A DNA stretch of 64,000 bases from a virus. The first letter of the stretch is position 1. Each line of letters starts with the position of its first letter. Position numbers and translations under genes: made by a program. The notes beneath the pieces are model-generated. The model did no database searches. It was not told the origin of the DNA and saw only the letters and a program-made list of their open reading frames with translations. Shown here one piece after another: positions 36,309-47,400 of the stretch. The stretch covers positions 49,578 through 113,577 of the IMG/VR virus record IMGVR_UViG_3300006735_000001. One strand, given 5' to 3'.

Positions 36309-38837
36309 TTACATTCCCATCTTCCCAGTATAAAATGCTGGGTTTATAGCAAACTTTTTCATTTCGTTTCCATCCTTTGCTTCATCTGGTTCATCTGTTC
36401 TTTCTGCTCTATATCCAATAGGTGCTCCATATTCTTGACTATATACTTGTGCATTGTTCATATTAGCAGTATTCTGAGGTAACCCTCCAACCATATTTCT
36501 ATATAATGCATCAACTGTTTTATCGTCCATTGGTCTCCCTAAGTATTTTTCATATCTTTGGACTTTCTGAGCAAATGCAATTTCAGCATTTTGTTTAGGA
36601 TCTTCATAAGGTTGTCTACCTCTACCAGTAAACTCAATATCACCATATTGATCAGCACCAATCTTATACATATCATTAAGACTATTTAAGTTATATGTAT
36701 TTGATGCATTAGTTGCACCTACATTAAACAACTCATTAGCTTTCATTGTCTTCCAGTTATCCTCATTGTCTTTATTTTGTAAAGCAACTATAGTATTATC
36801 ATACAGACTTTTAGTTCTATCATTTTGTAGTTTATCATATTGCATTCCAAATTGAGGTGCAAGCATACCCACTTTATTCATAGTTTGAACATTTGCTTGA
36901 TTAACACCTGATATTGCTTTTGCATTAGCATCTAATGTTGTTCCTTGTATATTACTTCGTGCAATAGCTTGTGGTCCATAATTACCTAATGCATCAGCCA
37001 TAGTACCTTGAGCAGCTAAGTTTGCATTAATAATTGTAGTTGGATCATCTAGTACATAATCTATTTTACGTTCTTGTATTGGAGCTTGAAATGGTAAATA
37101 TAAGTTACTATCAAACATATTTAATGCTTGTAAATTATTTACATCTTGTTGCCACCATGGTTTTCCTGGATCATCTGACGGAATAACTGGAGGTATTTCA
37201 ATAGGTGCTTCAGGTCCTTTTATATTAAACTCATCACCAGGTTCAAAACCTACATTAAGTCTAGGAGTATTAAATGTATGCAAACCAAAGTCACCATCAA
37301 ATCCTCTACCCTTTTCCCAATTAGGATCATCTTTACTTAAGAAATATGGTACATATGGTATATTAGCTGCTAAAGCTTCTTCTTTTCTTTTTGCTTCTGC
37401 TGCTTTTTGAAATCTTAATACTTCCTTTTCGCTAGGGTCAGAATAGTTAAACCCCTCTTCTCCAAACTCAGCTTCTATTACATCACCCCATCTAGTATAA
37501 AAATCTTCTTTATTTTCTTCTAACAGAATGTCTTCAGACCCATAAATTTTAGCACCTTTAACTTTTCCTTGATCACGTGATCTTTTCCCTCCAGATAAAG
37601 AACCATACTTGTATTGTGCTTTATCAGATGCATCTATTACTTCACCTTGTAAACTAATGTCTTCATTATATATATCTACTGCAGTACTATCAGGTCTTAA
37701 CCTAGTAGGTACTCTACGTTCAGAACCTGATCCACCTGGAAACTTACCTTTAGGAGCTAATTTAAAATTATAATTATTAGTTGCTGGATCATATGTCATT
37801 ACATAACCTTTACTTATAGCATCTAAATATTTTTTTGTGTTAACTGGATCACCAACAAATGGGTTTTCTTGTATAATAATATCAGTGTTATCAACCTCTT
37901 CAGGTGACTCACCAGCAGTTTGATATCTTGGTATAAAAGTCTCTAGACCATTCTTAGCCATATTCATCATACTTGTATCAGCTTGAGCAAGTTGTGCTTG
38001 ATTAGCAGAAAACTCTGGTGGCCCTTGAGTCCCTTGAGCTACTGCACCTGCTTGATTTTCTTGAGCCATCATGTTTTGCAACATCTGTATCATATTTTGT
38101 TGCTCTGTAGGTAATTGTTGAATTGCATTTTCTCTAGCTTGAGCTTGACTAATACCTTCTACCTGTGAAGTAAACTCTAAAGGATCAATACCTTGCCCCA
38201 ATAAATAAGGGTGTGCGATTAAAGGAACACCATCATCAAAGTTCTTTTTAGCTTCTTGCATAAAACCAAGTTTAGATAAATCATTCATATTCTTTTGAAT
38301 CATTAATTCTGCACTTCTGGTAGATATATCATCAGCAAACTGAGATCCTATTTCTGCATAATAATCATTTAGATTAAACTTCTGTGATATTTTAGCAGGA
38401 GTCTTTCTTGAACCACCCATATCAAACTCTGACATTTCTTCTTTTGTAAATTTTAATTTTGGTGTATCAGAATATATAAATGACTGTTCTGGTAAGAACA
38501 TAGGTACACCCCCTTGAGAATGTCTTTTACCACTTATATTATATAAACCAAATTTTCCATCATCATTTAAATCTGTCAAAACTGTTTCTCCACCTTCTGC
38601 TTCTACATTAGCAACATCTCTTGGAACTTTTGATAAACTGTATCTTACACTTTTATCTTGTTCATTATTAAAAGATGTACTTCCATAGTACTCTTGAGGA
38701 GTTGTAACCAAACCATAATTAGCTTGATCACCTGTTACATATACGTCACCACCTTGTTGCATAACTTGATCTTCAACAACTTTGCCGTTAACCAATTTAA
38801 ATCCTTCAGGTAATTTATTTATTTTTATTTTTGCCAT
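36309..38837 (-). CDS. Virion-type protein with GGE/EF-hand-like N-terminal domain
   Basis: An 842-residue protein. Residues 74-115 carry VEAEGGETVLTD, an EF-hand-like loop (D89, N91, D93, G94) and GKRHSQGGVP, a block I have seen in several large phage proteins ('EaEgGE.v...gk.HSqGG'). The centre is Gln-rich and helical (residues 215-300, including QQNMIQMLQNMMAQ). The rest is Pro/Asp-rich and probably flexible. Short basic or Gln plus Gly-Gly segments (VMQQGGDVYV, RYQTAGESPE) mark domain borders and resemble those in the next two proteins. It starts 2 bases after the 848-residue gene's stop. Function unknown; virion location inferred. Confidence 0.6.
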   Translation of the reverse strand: MAKIKINKLPEGFKLVNGKVVEDQVMQQGGDVYVTGDQANYGLVTTPQEYYGSTSFNNEQDKSVRYSLSKVPRDVANVEAEGGETVLTDLNDDGKFGLYNISGKRHSQGGVPMFLPEQSFIYSDTPKLKFTKEEMSEFDMGGSRKTPAKISQKFNLNDYYAEIGSQFADDISTRSAELMIQKNMNDLSKLGFMQEAKKNFDDGVPLIAHPYLLGQGIDPLEFTSQVEGISQAQARENAIQQLPTEQQNMIQMLQNMMAQENQAGAVAQGTQGPPEFSANQAQLAQADTSMMNMAKNGLETFIPRYQTAGESPEEVDNTDIIIQENPFVGDPVNTKKYLDAISKGYVMTYDPATNNYNFKLAPKGKFPGGSGSERRVPTRLRPDSTAVDIYNEDISLQGEVIDASDKAQYKYGSLSGGKRSRDQGKVKGAKIYGSEDILLEENKEDFYTRWGDVIEAEFGEEGFNYSDPSEKEVLRFQKAAEAKRKEEALAANIPYVPYFLSKDDPNWEKGRGFDGDFGLHTFNTPRLNVGFEPGDEFNIKGPEAPIEIPPVIPSDDPGKPWWQQDVNNLQALNMFDSNLYLPFQAPIQERKIDYVLDDPTTIINANLAAQGTMADALGNYGPQAIARSNIQGTTLDANAKAISGVNQANVQTMNKVGMLAPQFGMQYDKLQNDRTKSLYDNTIVALQNKDNEDNWKTMKANELFNVGATNASNTYNLNSLNDMYKIGADQYGDIEFTGRGRQPYEDPKQNAEIAFAQKVQRYEKYLGRPMDDKTVDALYRNMVGGLPQNTANMNNAQVYSQEYGAPIGYRAERTDEPDEAKDGNEMKKFAINPAFYTGKMGM

Positions 38838-38839
38838 AA

Positions 38840-41386
38840 TTATAACATTTCTATATCAGCACCAGCAGCTATTAATTTAGCTAACATTGCCGGCCCTACA
38901 TTTACAGTTTGACTATTTATACTACCACCTCTTTTTGATGTTCTGGTTGATCCTTGATTTAAAAATAAACCAGTAGTTGCATCATCCTCTGAACCAAACA
39001 TAGAATCATTTACTGATAAACCTTTACCTTTAATAAAAGGAGGAGCTTGTACATTAAACTGGCTATCTGCACCAGTTTGATTAAATAGATTTACATATGC
39101 ATCATCTTTATCCTTATCACCAAAAATTACATCATTTACTACACTTGAACCTACAACACCAAACGCACCCACATCCTCAAAAGTTTTCATAGCATTACTA
39201 TTATATACATCTTTTGCTAAACCACTTAAAGATGTATCAGGATTAAAAGTAAACTTTGCTGGATTAATATTTTGACCAGGATTTACTTGTGCTAGTTGTT
39301 GATCTGTTTGATTATTCAAACTATCTACTATTGCTTGATTATTTTCTTCTAATGGTGTAGAACCTAAATCTGGAAACCTATTTTGTAAAAATGCATCTGC
39401 TACATCTTGTGTATCTTGCATATAGTTTGTCATTCCTTGATTATTAAATAATGCGGAAAAGTCAATATTGGTTTGTGCTTTAGGTAAGTCATTACCACCA
39501 TACTTTCTTTTCATTATTTTATCTTGTACAAAGTCAGGTAATGCACGGAATCCTTCATTATCTGGTTCACCACCTTTTTCAGCTTTATTCATAGATGCTT
39601 TAATAGCTGCATCTTTTCTTGCTAAATATACATCTTCTCCTTTAGGTCCACCATATTTCATATAACCCATCTTGTTACGTACTTGTCTTGGTAACTTACG
39701 TAAACCTTTACCTTTTTTTCCTGATGGTGTTTGTTTTAGTTGACCACCAAATTTTACTTCTTCTTCTATTTCTTCTACCTTAACATCTTCTATGTTAATA
39801 GGAGTATCTACATCATCAGTAATAATATTTTTAAGAGCCTTCTGCTCTTCAGCTTTACTACGTTTTTTTTCATAGTAATTTCTATATAGTTTTCCTATGC
39901 CACTACCTATATCATCTCCTAGTCCATCAAAGAAAGGTACTGCATCATCATTTATAAAACTCTTTACATCTTGCCCTATATTTTTTGCGTTTTCTTTTTG
40001 AGTATTTAACCAATTATTAAAGTTTGCTCTTTTATTTGCTGGTATGTTAGATAAATCAAAATTAGAAAATACACTAGGATCTATATCAGTACCTGCTTTA
40101 AGACTTTCATTTATATAATCTTGTATAGCTTTTTGATTAGCTGGAGATACATCTATCTCAAAATCAACAGATCCTCTGGTAACTCTATCAATATCATTTA
40201 AATTTTTCTTTTTTCTCCAATCTCTAAATGTACCATCTGCAGCACCGTCACCATTTTTATCATCAGAACCAAAAAACATATCATTGGTATTACTTAAAAA
40301 GTTATAAATTCTTCCTAAGTTATTCATAGAGTTGTCTGGAACAGGGTTGTATTTATAACCTTTTTTTGATGCATCTCCTGGTTCTTGTTCATATAAAATA
40401 CTACCATCTAATGCTTTTACATAACCGTCAGATATATTAGGTCCAAAAAATTTAGAGTAATCTATATCATTTAAATTCTTAAATGTAGAATTGAAAGCAC
40501 CTGCACCGGTTGTACCCTGAGTACCTTGAGTACCAGCAATAACATCATCAATCATACTATTAGATTGTCTGTCAGTATTAGAGTTATTTCTATTAGCACT
40601 TGAAATACCAAATGCATTACCCAATGCTTCAAAAGCAGCCGCATATTTTGGATCTAAATCAGGACGTTTTGCATATACATCTTCTGTATCTTGTTTGTAA
40701 TCTGTTTTTCCTTGATACTTATCAGTATACTGCTGAGGAGTAAGACTCTTAATAAAGTCCATATTTATATTAAACTGAGCTTTAGGTAACCCTTCACCAC
40801 CTTCTTCTCTTTTAAACTTAGCAGCATTCTTTGCAAAATTAGCCATCTTTACAACAGCAGGAGAATATTTCTCCTTATTTGCCATAACCTTCTTAGCAGC
40901 TTCTTGAACGCCCATACCACGTGCTTTAGCCCATCTAGTAAACTTACCTCTATTTTTCTTTTTAATTTCTATACCTGATTTAGCTTCATCCATCATTGGA
41001 TCTATTTCGTCTAACACAGGTAACTTATCTTGATCACTTTCTATATATTGCTCTCTACTAAGTTCTTGAGGATTTTGATTTATTTCTTCTCCTGTTGGAT
41101 CAGCAGGTCTCTGCATCTTTTCAACATTCTTAAATATAATCATTATGTCTTCTTCTTGCATTCCAGATACCATCATTGCTTGTGCAAGACTTTGTTGGTC
41201 TACCTGCTTCTCCATTAACATCATTACAACTTCTTCAGGTTTTTTACCTTGTTGTATAGACATCATAAAAAAATCACTTATTTGTTTAATTTGTGGATCA
41301 ACTTGTGGTGGATTTGGTTGCATACCTGGTTGCTCAGGAATCATCTGTCCACCTTGTTGTTTTAAACTTTTTTTGTTTAGATGCAT
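38840..41386 (-). CDS. Virion-type protein with duplicated modules
   Basis: An 848-residue protein. Residues 146-192 contain RGKFTRWAKARGMGVQEAAK and KMANFAKNAAKF, a basic helical motif that I recall repeatedly from uncultured phage structural proteins. Two pairs of short repeats suggest internal duplication: LPKAQFNINMDF near residue 200 with LPKAQTNIDFSA near 645, and GLRKLPRQVRNKMGYMKYGG near 575 with GFRALPDFVQDKIMKRKYGG near 620. An EF-hand-like start DKNGDG lies at 376-381. Many segments end in KxGG. First gene of the unit leading to the polymerase; its start lies only 13 bases from a candidate promoter. Function unknown. Confidence 0.6.
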   Translation of the reverse strand: MHLNKKSLKQQGGQMIPEQPGMQPNPPQVDPQIKQISDFFMMSIQQGKKPEEVVMMLMEKQVDQQSLAQAMMVSGMQEEDIMIIFKNVEKMQRPADPTGEEINQNPQELSREQYIESDQDKLPVLDEIDPMMDEAKSGIEIKKKNRGKFTRWAKARGMGVQEAAKKVMANKEKYSPAVVKMANFAKNAAKFKREEGGEGLPKAQFNINMDFIKSLTPQQYTDKYQGKTDYKQDTEDVYAKRPDLDPKYAAAFEALGNAFGISSANRNNSNTDRQSNSMIDDVIAGTQGTQGTTGAGAFNSTFKNLNDIDYSKFFGPNISDGYVKALDGSILYEQEPGDASKKGYKYNPVPDNSMNNLGRIYNFLSNTNDMFFGSDDKNGDGAADGTFRDWRKKKNLNDIDRVTRGSVDFEIDVSPANQKAIQDYINESLKAGTDIDPSVFSNFDLSNIPANKRANFNNWLNTQKENAKNIGQDVKSFINDDAVPFFDGLGDDIGSGIGKLYRNYYEKKRSKAEEQKALKNIITDDVDTPINIEDVKVEEIEEEVKFGGQLKQTPSGKKGKGLRKLPRQVRNKMGYMKYGGPKGEDVYLARKDAAIKASMNKAEKGGEPDNEGFRALPDFVQDKIMKRKYGGNDLPKAQTNIDFSALFNNQGMTNYMQDTQDVADAFLQNRFPDLGSTPLEENNQAIVDSLNNQTDQQLAQVNPGQNINPAKFTFNPDTSLSGLAKDVYNSNAMKTFEDVGAFGVVGSSVVNDVIFGDKDKDDAYVNLFNQTGADSQFNVQAPPFIKGKGLSVNDSMFGSEDDATTGLFLNQGSTRTSKRGGSINSQTVNVGPAMLAKLIAAGADIEML

Positions 41387-41399
41387 TTTGCTAGAGTTA

Positions 41400-41416
41400 T
41401 ATTAATAATATACAAA
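41400..41416 (-). promoter_or_regulatory. Candidate late promoter motif, copy 3
   Basis: On the minus strand: TTTGTATATTATTAATA, identical over 17 bases to the copy at 60906-60922. It lies 13 bases from the start at 41386, so a transcript starting just downstream would have a very short leader. Confidence 0.5.
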
Positions 41417-41446
41417 TAATTAAGGAATTTCACTAATCTTTTAGGT

Positions 41447-44400
41447 TTAAGAATTTCCTATGACATGTGTCATAACATAATTAGGTATAGACATATTTGC
41501 TAATTTAGCTGATTTATAATTCTTCCTATTAAGTTTATCATATACTCTTTGAGCTTGTTCTTTTGAACCTCCTTCTTTATATATACCCTTAATGTAGTTT
41601 GTATAAATTTTATTCATAGATCTTAAAGGGCCTCCTTTTTGTTTAAAATATTCTATAATATCATTATACTTAGGATTAATAATAATATTTTCAAACTCAT
41701 CATTAAATTTAGAGTCCTTCCTCTTTAAGATTTTATTAATATAATCACTTGATTCATTATTTATAGAGTCTGTCCAATCTGTAGAATTATATATATCTAT
41801 ACCTTTATTTTTTAATTTTGTTATTGAATTTTTTGCACCAGTTGGACCAGCATTATATGCAAATAAAATTTTAGCCAAAACAGATTCATCATTACCTTGA
41901 TTTAAATAAGGTCGTTCACTTAAATAGTTCATCCATTTTTTTTGTGCTGGGATAGCCTGATTTATATCATATGGATCAAAATCATCACCTACTATTTTTA
42001 AACGTTGCATTTCTTCAATAGTTATAGGTGTAAATTGTGCAACACCTTTAGCATCCTTTTTAGATGTAGCATTTGCATTAAAAGATGATTCTTTAAATAA
42101 TTGTCTTAATAATAAATCATTACTTATAATTGGTGCACTGTTCTTTGTAATAATTTGTGCTCTGCTTGGTGTAGAAACGGGACCTCCTTCTTGATATTTC
42201 TTTTGTTTTATATTTAAATACTTAGAATTCTTTAATGCATTCCGTGTATAGGCATCTCTATTAGGATCACTACTACTAGTTCCTGCATATAATCTTGGTA
42301 AATCTTCTATGGCTACATTACCACCTTCTCTGTTATTACGCAAGTATGCTAAAATACCTACTGTACCTAATGCAGCTTTTTTTGGATCATCAAAGTCTTC
42401 ACCACTTGTTATACCTAAACTAGCTAATGATTTTACTAACTCAGGTTCCTTTAGTATTTGACCCCATCTAACTTGTGTTAATCCCATACTAGCATTATTA
42501 GGATCAGATATACCTACATTATCAAGTAAATTATTTACATTTCTTTCTGCTTTATAGTCTGCACTTCCTCTAGGTCCTATTTTTAAACTATCAGGTAAAT
42601 CTAAATTATCAATAGCTTTATCATAAAGAGATGATCCAAATTTTAGACCAGCTCTTACAGTATTACCTATTGCACTATGTGTATCTCCAAAACCTGTTTC
42701 ATTTCCAAATATACCAAAAGCTAATCCCGCTAAATCATTATATACATCACCATTAACTTTTAAATTTTTCATTACAAGTTGTTTATTATCTTGCAGTGAC
42801 TTAGCAAAAGGTACTACTGTATTATTGTATTCTTCATCATCGTCACCAAAAAAATCAGTTTCATTAAATTGATCTTCTTTAAATTTATCATCTATAGATA
42901 CTTGTATAGGTTTATAGTTTAAAGTATTAACGGTTCTATTTATTCCTTGCCCTTTTTGTATATTACCTCTATCATCTTCATATTCTAAATAATCATTTCT
43001 TTTAGAACCAGCCTTAAAATTTAATTGACCATTTTCAAATACAAACTTATTTCCCTCATCTTCTGGTAGTATAAATACTTCAGAGCTTTGTTGCAAATAA
43101 TCTGTCAATACATTTAAACTGCCTTGATTACATCTTATGCAACCATTAGATACTCTACTGTTATCATCATCAATATATCCTGCATGAAGTGAGGTTCCTA
43201 CATTTTGACCAGATTCATTAGATAAATTAAAGCTAGGTAAATCCATATAACCAGCTCTGTTTATATTAGATATTTTATATCTTCCTGCTCCTGTCATTTT
43301 ATTACCAGCTGACCAATCAATATTATCTGGTGATATTTCATCTTGACTAATAGTACCATCTTGATTTATATCTACATATTTTGTAACTGTTTGAGCATCA
43401 CCCATAACTGCACCTAAATCTACAGGAGCACTATAAATAGGTTCATTTGGATTATTACCTGGCTCATAGACATGCATCAATCCGGATTGTTTATCTACTA
43501 TTACATAAGGTTTATTATTATTTGATTGATTCTGAAAGTTAACAATCAAATCAGCTTGACTCATTTTATTAAATTCATTAGCCCTATTTTTTACATCAGC
43601 AATATCTTCATACTCATCTATATCTACAACATCAGTAGAACTATATGGACTAGCAACCAATTCATTTTGAACTTGTATATCTTGTGCTTCTCTTTGTCTT
43701 AATCCAGCATTTGTCATATCTTCATCAGATGGATTAAACTCTTCACCTTTTAGATTTGTTCCATAGTTTTTATTATTATAATTAAATATTTTATTAGGAC
43801 CATAGTAATCTCTTGCTATTCTAAATGCAGAATTAAAATCTTGTGCACCATTAATTCTATCATCAACTTCTACTACACTTAATGTAGAAAGAGGTGTATC
43901 AGCAGTATTAGATGGAGGTAAATTAGTAGATGGCGTAGGTTTAAATTTATTAGGATTATCTAATAACTCTGATCTTAACTTCATATTTACATCATAACTA
44001 CCATCAGTTAATCCTTGTTCTTTAGCAGCTGACCATGGAGTTCCAGTAACATTTTCCCAAATATCACTTACTGCACCACCTTGTTGTGCTTTAGGTAATG
44101 TTTTAATCTTACCGTTCTCAGTTCTAGCATATCTATTATTTTCATTTTCCATGCTAGGAATGAGTGTGCCTGAATAAGTTTTACCTTTCCATTGCCAGCT
44201 TACTGATCCACCTTCTTTAAAACCTAATTTGTTTTTCCAGTAATTTGGTATATTTTTAATACCTTCCATAGAGATGTCTATATCATTAATGGGAATACCA
44301 GTCATCTCTGCAAAACTATCAACATCAGAAAGCCCCTCAACCTGAGGAATAAATTGAGCTCTTTCATTATATAATCCTTTTAATACATTTGGTATTGTTC

Positions 44401-47400
44401 CTTCTGGTAGATTATCATATATATCTTTTATATCATTACCTAGTTTACCTAATCTATTTTTTGCCATTTGAACTCTACCTGTACCAGGTTTATCACCACC
44501 AGGAAGAACATCTGATAAAAATACATCAAGATCAGCCAATGTTTTATTTCCTAATCTTTCAAAATATGCAGGATTATTTCTATTTTTTATTGCTTTTATT
44601 GCTGTAGGATTTTGTAATACTGTTTCTACTGCATTATTTATTTCATTTCTATCTAAACCATCTAAATAATTTGTGAGAAGATTAATGGTGTCACCACTAA
44701 GATCTACTTTTGCTTCTTCTTTTACTAATTTTGCTAACCCATCAAATCTACTTGTCCTTTTTCCTTTTACACTTCCTGGAACTATTTTATCACTATAATT
44801 TTCTAAAATATTATCCATAACAAAATTAGGATCAGTAATACCCCCTCTACTATTTTCTGGTGAATTAGGATCCATACCTAAGGCCAAACATACTCCAGTA
44901 GCACAATTAGAATCTAAAAAGTCATAATTATATATGCTGTTATCCTCCAATGATAAAGGAAGTTTAGTTGTGTTCATTCTTAAATTACTATGAATAGAAC
45001 TTCTTTCAGTACCTTCAAATAATTGTGCTTGATCTACAAAACCTTTTATTTCTTCATCAGATAAATCTAAATCTAAAACTCTTACCTCATTTTTCCCTTT
45101 ATAATCTTTTTCACTAACACGCTTATTTCCTGAACCAGTTGACCATCTATTTACACGGCCAACTAAATCAGTACCAGGTATTTGATTTACTTGATCACCT
45201 GTATCAGTATTAATTAGTACAGCTTCAATATGTCCAGGACTAAACTTTTTACTTCCATAAGGATATTGTATAACTCTTACATTATATTTTGAATAATCTA
45301 TTTCTTTACCGTCTTGAGCCATATTCCAACTTACTAAACCACCTTCTTTTTGTTGGTTTAATCCCGCTGCTCCTATAATAGCTGGAGGTGCAATAGCAGG
45401 AAAAGCTTTATTATTCATTAATTTAGATAACTTTGGATATGTTGAAGGATCTAAAAAATCTAATAATCTAGTATTACTAAAAAAACTATCTGAAAATCCA
45501 GGATTCTTCTCAATTAAACCAGCAGGTCTTGCAGAAAAACTTTTTTTTGCTGCATTTAATATGCTAGGGGTTATTTCATCATATATGTTATTTATTAAAC
45601 CCCTCTCTAGCATACTTCTCCTTAGTTCAACAGCAAAAGGTATAGGTTCATCTCCTATATATCCTTGTCTAGGGTTAGGACTTCCAGTTGCAAAGTAATC
45701 ATAGTCACTTGTTAATTGTTTACTTCCAGTATTGATCTTAGCTTTGTTCAAACCAAAACCAGTACCAGAAGACAAATCTAATTTAGTATTAACTAAATCG
45801 TTAGGTTTAAGTACTCTGAATTCATCACTCAAACCTATAGGTCTGTTAGCATTAAATAAATGTCCAATTTCATGATCTAAAGTAGTATTAAGACTTTTAC
45901 CACTAAACATAGGGCCTACACCTATAGTTCCTTTTCCAGGTTTAAGACCTAATCTAGTTGTAAATGAATAATCTCCTGACATAGGAGAACTTCTATTTAC
46001 AGTTATTACATCACCCACTGTACCTCCAGCACCTGGATTCCTAAAATATGCATTAGTAAATAAACCTTGATTTTCACTTATAAAATTTTTTGCTATATCA
46101 TAGTATTCACTAGAAGGATTTCCTGCACCATCATTAAACATATTACGTGCATGATGATTAATGGTATTTCCTTTTAAATTTGATAATTCTTGATATCTAG
46201 CTAATGCTGCTGATTGAGCTGCATCATCTAATGTAGTACCTGCTGGCGGAACATAACCAGATGCTTTTAAATGATTTAACTCTTGATTTGCTAGTCTATT
46301 AAAACCTTCTGATCCAGGTTTAATCTCATCTAGTCTCATTGTTATAAAATTATCTATTTCATCAGCATTTCTACCTAACATTTCTAAACCATCTGTTAGA
46401 TCAGGATTACTACCAGGTGTAGCGTCAAAGATCCTATCTCTTACACTTTTTATTTTTTGCATGTCTACATCTACAACATCATCAAAATTAGTAGGTGAAA
46501 TACCTCTGTCATTAAATTGATTTATTTGGATTCCTCTACCACTTGTAGAAGCTCCTGTAAAATATTTACCTGCATTAAGCGCTGGTATACCCATAGATAA
46601 AGCATCAAGCCCTACTGTAGCAGCATTACCCAAAGTAGGGTTATCAATAAACTGTTTTGTGTCGGGAGCTATATTACCTGCTCCATATACAAAACCTACT
46701 CCATCTAATGTTTGACCAACAGTAGCTCCAGTAGAAATTGGTCTATAGTTCATTGCTTTAGAAAAAGGTTGCCCTATATACTTAGAAGCAAATCTTCCCG
46801 CAGGACTGTTAGCTAAGAATCTTAATCCTTGTGGTACTCTACTAAGTCCTCCTACTGCACCCATTCCCATTCCTAATACAGGAGCTGTTGCTGCTCCAAT
46901 AATATTCATAGTATTCATCTGCATTGCATCTCTCTTCTGCAGCATGTCATTCCACTGCGGTCTGAAAAACTCATCCATTGTATAATCCCCAAGGGCTGTT
47001 CCTCTTTGATAGTTTCTCCCATACTTTTGGTTGTATTCCTCTAGAGTCCCTTTGAAAGGTGAATACCACCAATCTGGATCATTTTCTAAATATTCAGGTT
47101 TCTCATACTCATACTGATATATATCCTTTCTTCCCCTACCTGTATTTAATAATCGTGAAACTACATTTCCATCTTTATCTGAGTCACGGAAGGCTGTGTC
47201 TTTTTTTCTTTTTGGTGCACTTAAAACAATTTCATCTAAATCATAACCATCAGTTGTCATTTTAGTTGGTATAACCCCTTCTTCTAATTCTACTGTTTCA
47301 CCAGCAGTCTGCATTTTTGGTAGTTTTAGATATTCAGGTCGGTTTGGTTCTCTTCCAAACAGTCTATCATAATAATTTTTATCATAAAGCTCTCTAGTAT

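Noticed and set aside
41425-41460. Imperfect inverted repeat (AGGAAATTC/GAAATTCCT on the minus strand) at the end of the 2185-residue gene as a terminator
   Set aside because: One mismatch, a long loop and no T-run; not convincing.
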